Assembly (NCBI GenBank): GCA_017871115.1
Contig: JAFCIZ010000004.1
Span: forward strand, 406,001 to 470,000
Length of the DNA: 64,000 nucleotides
Direction of reading: 5' to 3'
Source: Cunninghamella blakesleeana
Lineage: Eukaryota; Mucoromycota; Mucoromycetes; Mucorales; Cunninghamellaceae
The notes under the pieces were generated by a model, which did not search any database, had not been told where the DNA came from, and saw only the letters and a list, made by a program, of their open reading frames with translations. The translations under genes and the position numbers were made by a program. Within the stretch, counting starts at the first letter, position 1; every line of letters begins with the position of its first letter. This document shows, one piece after another, positions 1 to 11,962 of this stretch.

Positions 1-396
1 ATAACTACTACTATTAATGCTATTATTATTATTATTATTATTGTTGCTGTTACTGTTGATAAGCTGGGAAGAAGTAGTAGAAATGGAAGTGGTGGTATAT
101 ACATTATTTTTTATAGTTGTTGTTGGAGTAGGTATCGTATTATAATTTTTTTTACAATAAAGATCGTATTGTTCATCAATCAAGGTATTGTAAGTTGTAT
201 TTATTAAATAATAAGGACAATTTAATTGACCATTGGCATACATATCAGGTAATGAAACAGGCTCTTCTTTAGGTACTCTTGGATGACGGCGGGAAGCTCT
301 AGCTAGCATAGAACGTGATTGATGAGCAAGCATATAAACTTGATCACGTAAGCCTTGAGTATTATTAACATCAAATGGTTCAATTGGTGAAGTCAT
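1..396 (-). CDS. 5' part of an unrecognised protein gene, cut by the left edge
   Basis: An open frame of 132 codons begins with ATG at 396-394 and runs off the window at base 1 without a stop or a clear intron. The first 75 residues have ordinary mixed composition: a basic stretch (RASRRHPRVPKEEP) followed by NGQLNCPYYLINTTYNTL. After residue 85 the sequence turns into Thr/Ser/Asn-rich low complexity with an Asn run. No known domain is recognised. The reason to call it real is the balanced composition of the N-terminal part and an AT-rich, frame-free leader just upstream. The Asn/Ser-rich tail is common in regulators of AT-rich fungi, but no function can be assigned. The rest of the gene lies to the left of the window. 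Confidence 0.6.
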   Translation of the reverse strand, partial: MTSPIEPFDVNNTQGLRDQVYMLAHQSRSMLARASRRHPRVPKEEPVSLPDMYANGQLNCPYYLINTTYNTLIDEQYDLYCKKNYNTIPTPTTTIKNNVYTTTSISTTSSQLINSNSNNNNNNNNSINSSSY

Positions 397-3300
397 ACTT
401 TTAGATTTAATTAGAAAAAGAAGAATGAATATATATTTATATACTGAAAGAGTGAGAAAAAAAAAAAGTAAAGTATGAAAATAGGAAAGAGAGATAAAGA
501 GGAACAAAATAAAAAATAAACTCTTTTTTTTTTAAAAAATATTAAAATTCCGCTTCTTTTTTTATAAACTTTAGATTATATTTTTGATTTTACTACACAC
601 ATTATAATAAGTTTGGCTTCTTTTACTAATGCGATTGTCAATAAAAAATAGGTTAAAAGCACCTATACAATAACTCAAACTTTTATATGTAAAATATGTG
701 TATTTTCATATGTTTTTATAATATTTTGTCTAGTACAATGATATTTTCACTTTTTTACCTATAGTTGTTTGCTATATCTTTAAAATGATAATACGACTAA
801 TAACTCGGGATTGTGTATCAAAATAGAGCATATCTTTGCTAATAAAAATACCAAGATAAAACTAATATGAAGAGAAGATTTAGAGTGGCCGTTATAAATC
901 ATTTTTTTTAGTAAATATTACCTTCTATAGCTAAATTGGACTTTTTAAATACACGTTTTTTTTTACAAGTTCAACTATAAAATAATATAATAGATAGTTT
1001 CTCTTCTTATCAAAATAGGAACAAACTTGCTTTGTAACTTGTTTTTGAGTGTTTAGCATTCATTTTCATACTTGAAAAAATAAAAAATGCTATACGAAGA
1101 ATACTTTCAAAGTTCAATTTCATTATCAAGAGTCTCAAAAATTATAATATAATTATTGAACCAGCAGAACAATCATTACTAAAAGTAGCTTATATATATA
1201 TATTACTACACAATTTTCATCATTGATTAATTTTAAAATAAATCAGTCCAAACGGTTCCTTTTTTTTCTATATCTTCAATAACACACATGGAAGATAATC
1301 CAGCCATTGAGTGCTATAGGAATTTGTCTTAATATATTATTCTATTTATTATTTATGCAACTCCTTCAAAAAGATTTTTTTTTCTGAATCAATAAATGGA
1401 GCTGATTTCCATTCTACTTTTCGTACATGAACCTAAAAAAATAAAATTGGAAAAATAGAAAAAAATAGTATAAAAACTCGCAGGATAACATCAGGCAATT
1501 CTGATGTCAAAAAAAGTTTAGTATGTGAAATTACCTTTTATGGCGTCAGATATTATTTTGCTAATTTATGTATTAGCTTTATTTAGACAAACATTTCATA
1601 GTCTCTAAATCCTTTCTCTCGTTTTAATACCTAATAGTATCGGATAAAATTAAACACTTCATGTAGAGTTTTTTTTGTTTTATTGTGCAATAGATATCAA
1701 AATGAAGTAAAAAAATTCATTTTGGATTGTGGATAGATATTATAAATTATAGAGCATTCATTAAATTACTCAAGTTCACGTATGATGTATGAAATTTTTA
1801 TATAAATATAAAATACCAAAATTTTTGAATTTCATGATTTTAAATAATGATTACTTACCAAATAACGTAGGTTATTTATCTATTTTCAATTTTTTGGAAA
1901 TTATTCTCGGAAAAAAAAAAAAAAAAAAAAAGGATACATTTTATTACTCAATGACCTAATATATGGAATATTAAAAGTATTAACTTTTTGTTATTTTTTA
2001 TTTATTAAAGTGAAAAATAAAAAGATAAACCAGAGACAAGTAGGCAATATTAAACTCTAGACAACATTCTTCAACTATAAGCAAATTTTGTAGGAAAAAA
2101 TGATATAATAGATTTTTGGACCATACCTACAAGCCTTGACGATGGCGCATTAAGCAAGTAGGAACATTTCCATCTTTTACACAAAATAAATAAAAAAGAG
2201 TCCCAACACGATGTAAAAGTTTGGTTATTGAGTTGTATTTCATAGTTGAATACCAAGCATAACTACAGGCTTAGTGGATGTTTGCTGGGTCTATATAATT
2301 ATTTGATAATGTAATAATGAATATGGAGTGAATAATAATAATAGTTAGTCTTAAAAAAAAAAGTAATTGTCGATAATTTCGGTTTGAATTTTGAAAAAAC
2401 CGGCTAATAATTTTGTTTAAAAAAATAGAATATGAGGTTAATAAGATATCAAAATTCTTTCCAAGAGTTTTTTTTTTACTGAAAATGATACTAAAGATTA
2501 AACCGAAAATAATTCTATTGAATATAACCCTATCCAATTTTATACAGTAATTTATAGAGAGATGGCAAAAAAAAAAAAATATCAGTATTTAAATAGTTTA
2601 AAACAAGATAATAAAACTCCTGTAGAAGTGAAAGATTTGTGGAAGTTTTATTAATAAAAGGTAAAGTAAAGAATAGGAAATAATAGTATCCAATAATTTA
2701 AAATTTTTGTTCTTTGTTTTTAAAAATAGTAATCATCTTTTCCTACGATATTGGTTGAAGGAAACGTTTGTGGAATTACATGTCTGGCAATTAATACAAT
2801 ATTGTAAACATAAAATGTATTTAAAATAAAATATTTAATGTGTTTTGAAATAACTAATAACATAATAAAAATATGAAAACAGAACCAATCTTTAAACTAA
2901 GAGTGCAATGTAAAAACTAATAATATACTCTTAGCAACTTTAATAAACCAGAAGAAATACTGTCAAGTGTTTATATTATATAGTATATATACATATTTAA
3001 GCACACATTGAAATAATTCAAATACTTTTATTAAACTCTTTATTATTTACTATATACTATTCCATTTATAACTCTCCTTTTTCCTTTCCACTTTTTAGTG
3101 TCAATAAATAATACATCAGCTATTGGTGATGTATCATCCAAAGGGTCGTTCTTCTTAACAAATAATCAAAAAATAAATCTTAGCAACGCACCGACAATCC
3201 TTAAACAAAAATTTGAAACAATATTGTGCTGACTTTTGAAAAACAATTCTACTTCACAATATATGTATTTTTACTAGTACCTGTATTTTTTACACAAAAA

Positions 3301-5284
3301 AAAAACGTAAAAAATCTCACCATCATTCTTTTTTTTTTTCGGAGTTAACTATCTTTATTATAAAAAATTCTTATAGTAATAGTAAAATGACTTTTCGATG
3401 TATTATTATTATATATTATTGTTATTTATTTATTTTGGAAATAAATAATAATAGCAAGCAATGATTTTTGGTACAGATACGTAAAAAAATCATTGAACCC
3501 AAAAAAAAAAATCGTGCCATCTAGTCTATTAATTAAAAAAAGGCATTAAATGATACTGTCAAGTTACAAAAAAAAAAAATAAACAGAGAGGGGTTTAGTC
3601 TGGGCATGTTGTAAAAGGCAATCAATTTATTTTTTTTACGTGGAAAAAATAATAATAATTGATTATGCCAATGTTTTTTTTTAACAAACTCCATGCTAAC
3701 AATTAGAGAAAAAGAGGCTCAGACCCTAAATGCATTATTTTATTTTTACCAAATGGAGTCATCGGATGGTAACCTAAATGTTAAAAAATAGTAAAGCCGA
3801 ATTGCTTGATAATTAAAAGGCATGAAAAGGAGGTAAAATTTTGTTTCATATATATATATATATATATATATATTAATGATAAAAGAGAATCTAGACTTCA
3901 GTTGTTTTATATATGTTAACAAACTGCTAGGTATGGCTATTATAATATTTAATGAAAAAGAATTCCTTTTTAATCAATTTATGCTTCGTTTAATAAAGAT
4001 AGAAAAAATTATAATGATCAGCATTATAGAAAAATGGAAATGTGGTACATCAATTTGTCAATTACGTGGAAGGGATCACAAGAAAAAAAAAAATTACTTC
4101 GCCTTTTAATTTTAATGATTGTTCAGCCATGAGTTTTTTTTTTTTTTTGGGTCAGCCTTTTTTTTAGAAATCATGTTTCTGATCATCACCATTATTTTAT
4201 TTATTTTTTGGTTAAAATAACAAAAGTGAAACCAAATGCAAGTGATAGTTAAACTTCTTAACTTACTAACATAATTATTATCAAACGAAAAAGACCGAAT
4301 TTTATCATCTAATTATTTTATTTTATTTGAAGAGAAAGTAATAAAAAACAATTAGATTAGGATTAATATATTATCAATAACTTAAAAATTAGAAAAAAAT
4401 ACCATATGAATCGAAATTCACTATTATTATAAAACTTTTGATTATCAATTGGCAAGTATTCGTAATCTTTGTCCATATGCTTTTTTAAAAATAAGTTCTT
4501 TTTTCCTTTTTTTAAACGAAAAGAGCATAAACGCAAGAAAAAAAAGGCAACGGCAATGGCAAGTACCGTTTCCTAATTTGGATACCAAAAAAGCTTTTTT
4601 TAAAAAAAATCTTTTTTGCCATCCATCTAATCACAATGAATTTCATTTTTTTTCTCACCATCCATTATATCCACACACGCGTTTATTTTTAAAACGAACA
4701 ACTAATTGTTTCTCTTGATATGATTATTTTTCTTTTTTTAAAAAAATCCATCATATTATTTGTAGTGTTCTTTAATTTCGATTAGCGTCGGTTATTGAAC
4801 TATCTCGATTAACTGTATCTGATTATATGTACTCTTTTTTTTTTTAGTGTGCTACACTAAAAAAATTGAGGATCATTTACCATATAATAAATTTACGGAA
4901 ATTGGTCGCGCGTTGACGATGATTGGCTTAAAAAATAAACCTTAAAAAAAATTATCAATTGTTCTTGTTGTAGTAATTTTTTTTTAAAGTTTGAATGGAT
5001 GAAGAGACAAAGAGAGGAATGTGATTTATTAATAATACTATTATCATTTTTTTTAAAAAAAACAAAGATAAAGAAAACATTTATATTCATATGTATACAT
5101 TTGCAAAATAAGATTAATTTTATTATTCATGATGATTTATTAAAATAAGAAAAAAAATGTAAAAGGTTATTATTATAAGATATTATAAGGTTATAATAGA
5201 AAATACAAAAGATGAGGGATATGCAGATGAATATTTATAAATGAAGTATTAAAAAAAAGAATCTGTATCAAACAAGATATCTTT

Positions 5285-5319
<35 letters not shown>

Positions 5320-5410
5320 TTGTGATAATAATGTAAATGATGATGAATGGTATTATAAGTTAAAAATGAAGTTTTGGTTTTTTAGTCTTTTTCCAGAAAA
5401 GCCTATGAAG
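397..5410. other. 5 kb gene-poor AT-rich intergenic region
   Basis: I see no convincing complete gene here. Short frames at 2071-2256, 2271-2537, 3876-4109, 4449-4718 and 4893-5090 encode only Ile/Phe/Lys/Asn-rich peptides expected by chance at this base composition. Things of note are a 65-codon open stretch with mixed amino acids at 3035-3231 (+), a perfect 11-bp inverted repeat at 3459-3495, a larger imperfect inverted repeat at 3617-3669, and a (TA)n run near 3850-3872. No tRNA-like B box was found. The left side must hold the promoter of the minus-strand gene at 1-396, and the right end holds the 3' flank of the PH-domain gene. Confidence 0.6.
3459..3495. repeat. Inverted repeat, 11-bp perfect arms
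   Basis: CAATGATTTTT at 3459-3469 is matched by its reverse complement ending at 3495, with a loop of about 15 bases between. The stem is perfect and contains GC pairs at its base, unlike the many AT-only chance palindromes here. It lies in a gene-free stretch with no gene to terminate nearby. Confidence 0.5.
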
Positions 5411-6260
5411 TCAATGTATACGAGAATCCAATTGAGAGGATTTATTGTTATTGTGCTTCTTTTTGCTTCCAGAAATCGATAATAAAAAACCAAAGAATTT
5501 TGAGGAAGAGGAAGAAGTAGAAGTAGGTGAGGATTTTGATCCATCCATGTTGTGATTTAAAGCTTGATGAGAAGGAGGAGGATAATGAGTCATAGTAGTA
5601 GGTGTCATAGGAGAGAGCATATTAGGGAATTCATCATCTGAATAATCAGAATCAGCATCATTGTCATAAGTAGAAGAAGGTGCTAAAGAGATTAAAGAGG
5701 GTGTATGTCTATCAGTACTTGGAACAAGTAAATCATATTTTTCAAGCCATCTATCTAGTACATCGGTACTTGATTGTGTAGAATAAACATAAAGTGGGTC
5801 TTCGTTTAATACTTCATCTTGCTCTCCCAAGTGTTGTTCTAGGGTATCTACCCATTGTGTAAAATGTTTTTCGTTATCAGCTTGTAAAATAAGTTCCATC
5901 AAATCTGAAGTTTGTCCAATTAGTTTAAATATGTTTTGTTTTGTTGAAGAAGGTGATGAAGGTGATGAAATAGATGAGGCTGATGGTATTTCAAGTTTAT
6001 AATGACGAAGGTTAAATGTTAAAATAGGTGTTGTATCAAGCTATAAAATAATAATAACATATAAGTAAAAAATAAAGAAATAAAGAATTCAATTTATTTT
6101 ATTTTTTATTTTTATCAATATTCACCTCATTTTTATAACAGCGTAACTCTTTTGATTCTAATACAAAATATCGTTGTGTCCAGCTTTTACGTACTGTGGA
6201 TTGTCTTTTCATGATTAACCATCCTTTTAATGGTAGAGGTGTAAAGTAGTTAATATACAT
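5411..6260 (-). CDS. PH-domain protein
   Basis: Two exons, 6260-6126 and 6040-5411, joined in phase 0, give 254 residues. The protein opens with MYINYFTPLPLKGWLIMKR and has the shape of a pleckstrin-homology domain over about residues 8-120. A KGWL strand is followed by SWTQRYFVLESKELRCYKNE, then a PILTFNLRHYKLEIP strand, and the closing helix FTQWVDTLEQHL carries the invariant Trp. PH domains bind phosphoinositides or proteins at membranes. The C-terminal half is Ser/Thr/Pro/Asp-rich, with a short basic end (GSKKKHNNNKSS), and has no recognised domain. The donor is GTGAAT, slightly unusual. The neighbour upstream on the same strand is a F-BAR/RhoGAP gene, 1.6 kb away, so the two are separate genes. 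The PH call is good; the specific family is not known. Confidence 0.8.
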
Positions 6261-6422
6261 GTTTATGCAAGTTAAAGATAAAAGGAATAAATATATTAAA
6301 GTAAATATAAAATATAATACAGAAAAAAATTAATTATATTAAAAAAAAAAAAGAGGGAAAAAGAAAGAAAAGAGAGTAGAAAAAAAAAATCAATTTTTAT
6401 AATTTCGAAAAAAAAAAATAGC

Positions 6423-6436
6423 GGGGTTTAAACCCC
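6423..6436. promoter_or_regulatory. Perfect palindrome, possible operator
   Basis: GGGGTTTAAACCCC is a perfect 14-bp palindrome about 163 bp upstream of the PH-domain gene start, inside a rare GC-richer block. A symmetric site of this kind fits a dimeric DNA-binding protein. No matching factor is known to me, so the regulatory role is inference. Confidence 0.35.
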
Positions 6437-7715
6437 ATTTCCAAAATAAAATATCCCTTTCAAGCCCTTTTTACCTTCGCGCGTCGATTTAGCGAAAAAG
6501 CCAAGGTAGTACGAAGTAATGCAGAGTCCGAGATAAAATAAAAAAGCTTAAACAATACATAAAATTAAATGTATATATATATATATATATATATATGGAT
6601 ATATCGAATCCTACTGTTTACAAATGAAATTAATTGAAAATAATAATAAATAATAATAAAACATGGTATAATGATTTATTTACTTTTGATCATCTTTATC
6701 TTCATCTCCTTTTTTTTTTTTTTTAATAGTACAGACATATTCTTTCAGCCAACCCAAAAATAGTATGTTGATAGAAATTTATATATATATATATTTTGTA
6801 ACACATCAAAAAATCGTCATTTGTATTACATTTGAACAATAAATTTACTATTATTTGAATTTGTCTCCGTAACGCGCGAAGGCTTTCTCTCTTGCCCTCT
6901 CGCTCACTCGTTCTAAGCTGTATAAATATATATATATAGAAATCTATCTTTATTTTTTTCATTATAATTATAGAATATGGTAATCTGCAGAAGGACCGAA
7001 GGTGATAAAAAAAAGGAAATAAACCCTTCTTTTTCTTTTTTTAATAATTCTATTCCCTATTTTCATTTATCATCATATGAATAAAATATACTGCCAAGTT
7101 GCCAAGTAACTTAAAAATTAAGATCATCACCATGTTACCGATCAAATACATATTTATTTATCATTTCACTTAATCAAATTTAATTAAAATAACATTGCCA
7201 TATTTATAACTATTTTATTTTTATTATTGTTATTTTTATTATTATAAAAGGAGAGAGAGAGTAAAACGGAATAAGGGAGATTTAATGCTTTTTTCGATTT
7301 TCGATATGCCCTAAAAAAAAAAATTATTGTACATTACATATTTCATTTTCGATTTCCTTTTTCATAACACATGGTTCATCCTAGGCAATAACTGTCATCG
7401 TTTATACTTTTTGATTATTATTTACTATTTTGTAATAAATCCGAGACTTTTTTTTTTAAAAAAAAAAAAAACTGCTTTTGTTATCAATTTATTCCGGGAA
7501 TGATTTCTTAAAGCCAATCCTTAATTTAATATAATTCATTATCCCTTTGAATAACATGAAAAAAAAAGGAAAAAAAAATTTTTTTTGATTCTCTTGACAA
7601 ATTAGTAAATCATATACCATATTTATCAACCACACAGACATATGATTATAATATTAAATAGCTTTTTTTTTTCTTGATGTATATTTATATGAAAATATAT
7701 ATTTATTAAAAATAC

Positions 7716-7741
7716 AAAAAAAAAAAAAAAAAAAAAAAAAA
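7716..7741. repeat. A26 homopolymer tract
   Basis: An uninterrupted run of 26 A on the plus strand, about 130 bp beyond the stop codon of the minus-strand RhoGAP gene. It reads as a T-tract in that gene's 3' flank. Confidence 0.9.
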
Positions 7742-7873
7742 TGAAACCATACGCACAATAAAAATATAATATATGAATGCTAATATATATAAAAAATAAA
7801 AATAATAAAATAAAATAAAATCATAATCATACACATAATAAAAAAAATACCTTATAAAAAAAACACACATCAT

Positions 7874-8986
7874 CTATGATTTCGTTGAATTATTATCACT
7901 CATAGGTTTATCTTCTAATATAACTCTTTTTATATCATTTTTTTCTTCAGGACGAGGCGATGGAACAGGAGACGCTTCAGTAGATGATGGCGTAGGGGTA
8001 GTAGTTGAAGGAGATGAAGCAGATTGTTGTTTTTGTTTTGATGAACGTGATGATTTTGGTTTTAAAGATGCAACGCGACGAAGTAATCCGCCTCCTCCTG
8101 AGGGTGAAGAAGATGATGGTTTTTTATCTTCCTTTTTTTGATTTGGTGATGAAGGTAGTGATGAATGGATCGATTGTTCTCCTAAATTGAATAACTTTGA
8201 TTCTTCTCCTATTAAAGTAGATGCTGAGGCTGGTGAAGTGGGCTGATCCTTTTTAATAGGTTGTGGTGAAACAACTTTAACATTGGATGATGTGATCTTT
8301 GGTAATTCTTTATTTGTTAATGATTCTTTGGATGGTGTATATTTTGGTGAAGGTATATCATTATTATTATTATTCACACTTTGTGGTGACGATGTAGTGA
8401 CAGGTGTGGTAGGAGAAGAAATAACTATAGGCGTTGCTATAGTTGAGGATGGCAAGGGTGTTGTTGAGGGTGGAACAGATGTATTATCTTTTTCTGAGTG
8501 ATTAGCTGTTGGTGGTGATGATGATGATTTATTAATGTCCTCTTTTTCTTTGTTTGTATCATTATTATTTAAGGCAGTTGGGGTGGTCGTTGTTGGTGGG
8601 GTGGCAAATTGAATATGTTTCTCATTATCAACATCATTGTCTATGTTGTTATTTTCTTTATCTTTCGGTTCTAATATTCCTATTTTAGTAATACCTTCTG
8701 GTTGGTTTCCTTTTTCTTTATCCAATGCAGCCAAGGAATCCTTAAAATCACTAGATGCACCCTGAGAAATGGGAGTTCCTACATAATCCTTTCCTTGTAA
8801 TTGTTGATTTCCGGAAAATAAGATTGTATGGTAGTGAAGTAAATCTTCGAATACAAAATCAGATCCCCATTCACCTGGGTGTTCAGCTTGGTTATGATCA
8901 TGGAAAATGGCTGGTGTAAACATATAAGATAAATTTTGAACATTCATTTTGTTAACATTAGCATTTTCAGCAACTCTGTATATAGT

Positions 8987-9024
<38 letters not shown>

Positions 9025-10685
9025 GAGGACAATCATCGTTAGTAATTAAATTATAGGCAATTTTTTTTTTATTTTTTGGATCATAATTATTTTTTTGTCA
9101 TACATACTTTGATAAATGTCGTACAACAATTTCCAAGGTATCTCTACGAGGTGGAGGTAATTCATTGACAATTTTCTGTAAAATAACTAGTCTTTCTTGA
9201 GGATTTTTGATGGTAGAATATTTCATACGTTCTTCGACATTATATTTTAATAAAGGTGATGCCAATTCCCTCAAATATATTTTAACGACTGCTGCAATAG
9301 TAAAGACATCATACTGTGAATGGAATTCAAAATTTTCTTCATCTTTTTCAAATTCTGCCTTTAACATATCCAAATTGGTTTGACGTGGTGATATACGATA
9401 AATACCTTCCTTTTGAAGTCCCCCTAACTCTTCAATAGCATTTATACATTTACTAATAACTAATGGTACTGTTCGTTGATGTTCTTTAGCATATTCTACC
9501 AACGATGATCCAAATAATATATCTATAAATGATATAAAAATAATTAGTGAATAAATAAATTACTAGAGGTTTATTGCTTTTTTCTTTTTAAAAAAATCAG
9601 ATGCTTATTTGCTTAATCAATCTTTTTTTTTTTTCTATATGCTTTATTTATTTATCTTACCTTTGTAGGTACCATTATAAAAATTACAATATTGAACACG
9701 GCGTGGAATAATATAATTTTGTTTTTGATATTCTTTTTGATATAATATAATATCCTTTTCAGAGTCAATAGCATACACAGCACCGAGATTAGTTTTGGCC
9801 AACTAAATTTATAAATAAAAATGTAATATAGAATAATAAATGGAAAAATGAATACATTTTGTATTATATTATATGTATATATACATTGGTTATTTTACAC
9901 TTTTTAACTTACTGATGCCTCTTTCAATAGAACGTTTTGCTCAACTGATAATATAGATGCTAAAATAAATTTAATAGCTTCTGTTTTATCCAAAAAGACT
10001 ACTTCTACATTCTATATAAAATATAAACAACCAAATTTATTAATTTATTAATATGATTATGACTTATTTTACTTGAATTTTTTTTTTTTTTTTGTATTAT
10101 TGTTGTTGTTGCTTACTTTAACAGCATTTATCATTCCTTCCATTTGAGATTTTCTAAACTTTTCTAAAATTTGAACTGATTTTCGATATTCCAAATCTAA
10201 ATATCAGTAATAAAAAAAAATAGTATATAAATTCATAAGTAAAGAAATAGAATAGTCAATCATTATATAAGAATTTTATAATTTGTATTTTTATAAATAA
10301 ATGTGTACCTGTATCGTGTATATCTTTTTTAATTTTTGCACATCTAGCACTTTGTTTTGAGGGGTCAGGAGCAGTAGCAGCAGCAAATTGGGTTTTCATA
10401 TGAGCCATTAAACCACTTACTTTTTTTCTATTTGAACTATGGGTTGATTCTTGTAAAGAATTTATACTACTTCCATCTGTATCATGGTCATTATCGGTTG
10501 ATTTTCTTGGTTCATCAATAATAGCATGTTGATCCACTTGTTCAATTGCTTCAATATATTGTTGATTAGCTGCAAGTTCATTACATTTTGCTGTATATGC
10601 TTTCTTTGCCTGATTTATATTTATATATAACATGTAAAAATAATAATAAAAATAATAAGCATGAATTTCTTTTCATATATTCATC

Positions 10686-10720
<35 letters not shown>

Positions 10721-10873
10721 TTATTACTTTGACAAAATCACGAGTTCGAAAAGTGATATACTGAGAATTTCTGTCGCTGACCAATTGTTTTACATTTTTT
10801 CGTCGATTTTCTTGCTTTTCCTATTACCCAAAATAGAAATATATATTTATATGTTATTTATATAAATATATAA

Positions 10874-10912
<39 letters not shown>

Positions 10913-11622
10913 AACATCATTTTTTATAACATTTTACTGTTACTACTGTATTTGTTTATTTATTTTATTTTTATTATTATTATTATTATTACTATAACAA
11001 TATTGATATATTTATATATACCTTCACTTCTGTTAAAACATCAATTTGTTTTTTTATCTCGTCTGCTAATTCTTGTCTTGATTGGATGATTTTTCCCAGA
11101 GACACCTCATATTGCATGGTGGCTGCTCGTAAAGATGTTGTATCAGACCCAAAATAAGGACAAGGTTCAGGCTCAGGAATAGAGCTCGTTTTAGAAATCT
11201 TTGATAAAGACTGTATATAGGTTTCTTCAGCTACAACTCTATTAATATATAAATATATAGATATAGATATAGATACACGTATATGTAAATGAAAGTTAAT
11301 ATATATAACTATGATGTTCGCTTTTTCCTATTACTTATTATTTAATTACCTAGCCTTCAGTAAAGCAATAAACCTTTCAAGATCTTTTATACTCCAGTGT
11401 AATGTTTTTTTTATATGTTCTGTATGCAAATCAATACTAGCTAACTATATTATTTTCATTGTTGTTGTTGTTGTTGTTGTTATTTTTTAAAAAATAAAAT
11501 AAGAAACTGTTTTAAGTACTTTCATTGCATAAAACGTATTTTTATTTGTATATTATTTTTATTTATTTATTGTTATTAACCTCTTCATCTTGAGTTATAG
11601 GTTTTCCGGAAGATAGGTGCAT
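7874..11622 (-). CDS. F-BAR / RhoGAP protein, Rgd1-like
   Basis: Ten exons: 11622-11581, 11444-11350, 11238-11022, 10820-10728, 10609-10309, 10196-10117, 10011-9913, 9802-9661, 9522-9108 and 8975-7874. They join in frame to 861 residues. Residues from about 10 to 310 form a helical F-BAR region (HWSIKDLERFIALLKARVVAEETYIQSL). About 365-540 is a RhoGAP domain with the arginine finger near R399 in GLQKEGIYRIS and the closing VAENANVNKMNVQNLSYMF. The last 300 residues are Ser/Pro/Thr/Asn-rich. This order matches yeast Rgd1, which stimulates GTP hydrolysis by Rho3/Rho4-type GTPases at curved membranes in polarised growth. No DEP domain is seen, which argues against Rgd2. The F-BAR is interrupted by a Ser/Asn-rich stretch encoded in exon 5. 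Family call is firm; orthology to Rgd1 rather than S. pombe Rga7/8 is less so. Confidence 0.9.
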
Positions 11623-11962
11623 ACCAAAATAAAACTTATGTATATACTAAACGAATTGCTTTTGTTTGTTTGCTTTATATTTAATAAAGATTTTTATATA
11701 TGTATATATATTTAAAGTATAGAATTATATATAAACTGAATAATAAATTAAGTAGAGAAAGAAGAAAAAAAATAAAGGAAAAAAAATTGAAAAGTGAGAA
11801 AAAGAAATTGGAAAATGGAAAATGGAAATAAAATAAAAAAAAAATCCACCGGAACTTGAAAACAAATTTCAGTTTATTTTATTATATTGTAACTATAAAT
11901 ACTACTACTTCTTTTTAATAATCATAATAAAAACTTAACTCTAATACAAAAATATCTAAAGT
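11623..11962. other. Short intergenic spacer, promoter of the RhoGAP gene
   Basis: 340 bp between the RhoGAP start and the stop codon of the upstream transporter gene. The sequence is A/T and purine-rich with no frame or clear motif. Confidence 0.6.

Larger units (their letters stand above)
6261..7873. other. Intergenic region with GC-rich promoter blocks
   Basis: No gene is seen. The stretch holds the promoter of the PH-domain gene (right to left) and the 3' flank of the RhoGAP gene. Two short blocks stand out by GC content: 6420-6530, with a 14-bp palindrome, and 6865-6915. They share the 10-mer CGCGCGAAGG in opposite orientation. A (TA)n run lies at about 6571-6596 and an A26 tract at 7716-7741. 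Confidence 0.6.

Noticed and set aside
2071..5090. Several short open frames in the left desert as small genes
   Set aside because: They encode Ile/Phe/Lys/Asn-rich peptides expected from AT-rich DNA, some lack ATG starts, and none shows a motif.
8005..8501. Plus-strand frames inside the RhoGAP C-terminus
   Set aside because: They mirror the Ser/Thr/Pro-rich coding sequence of the real minus-strand exon.
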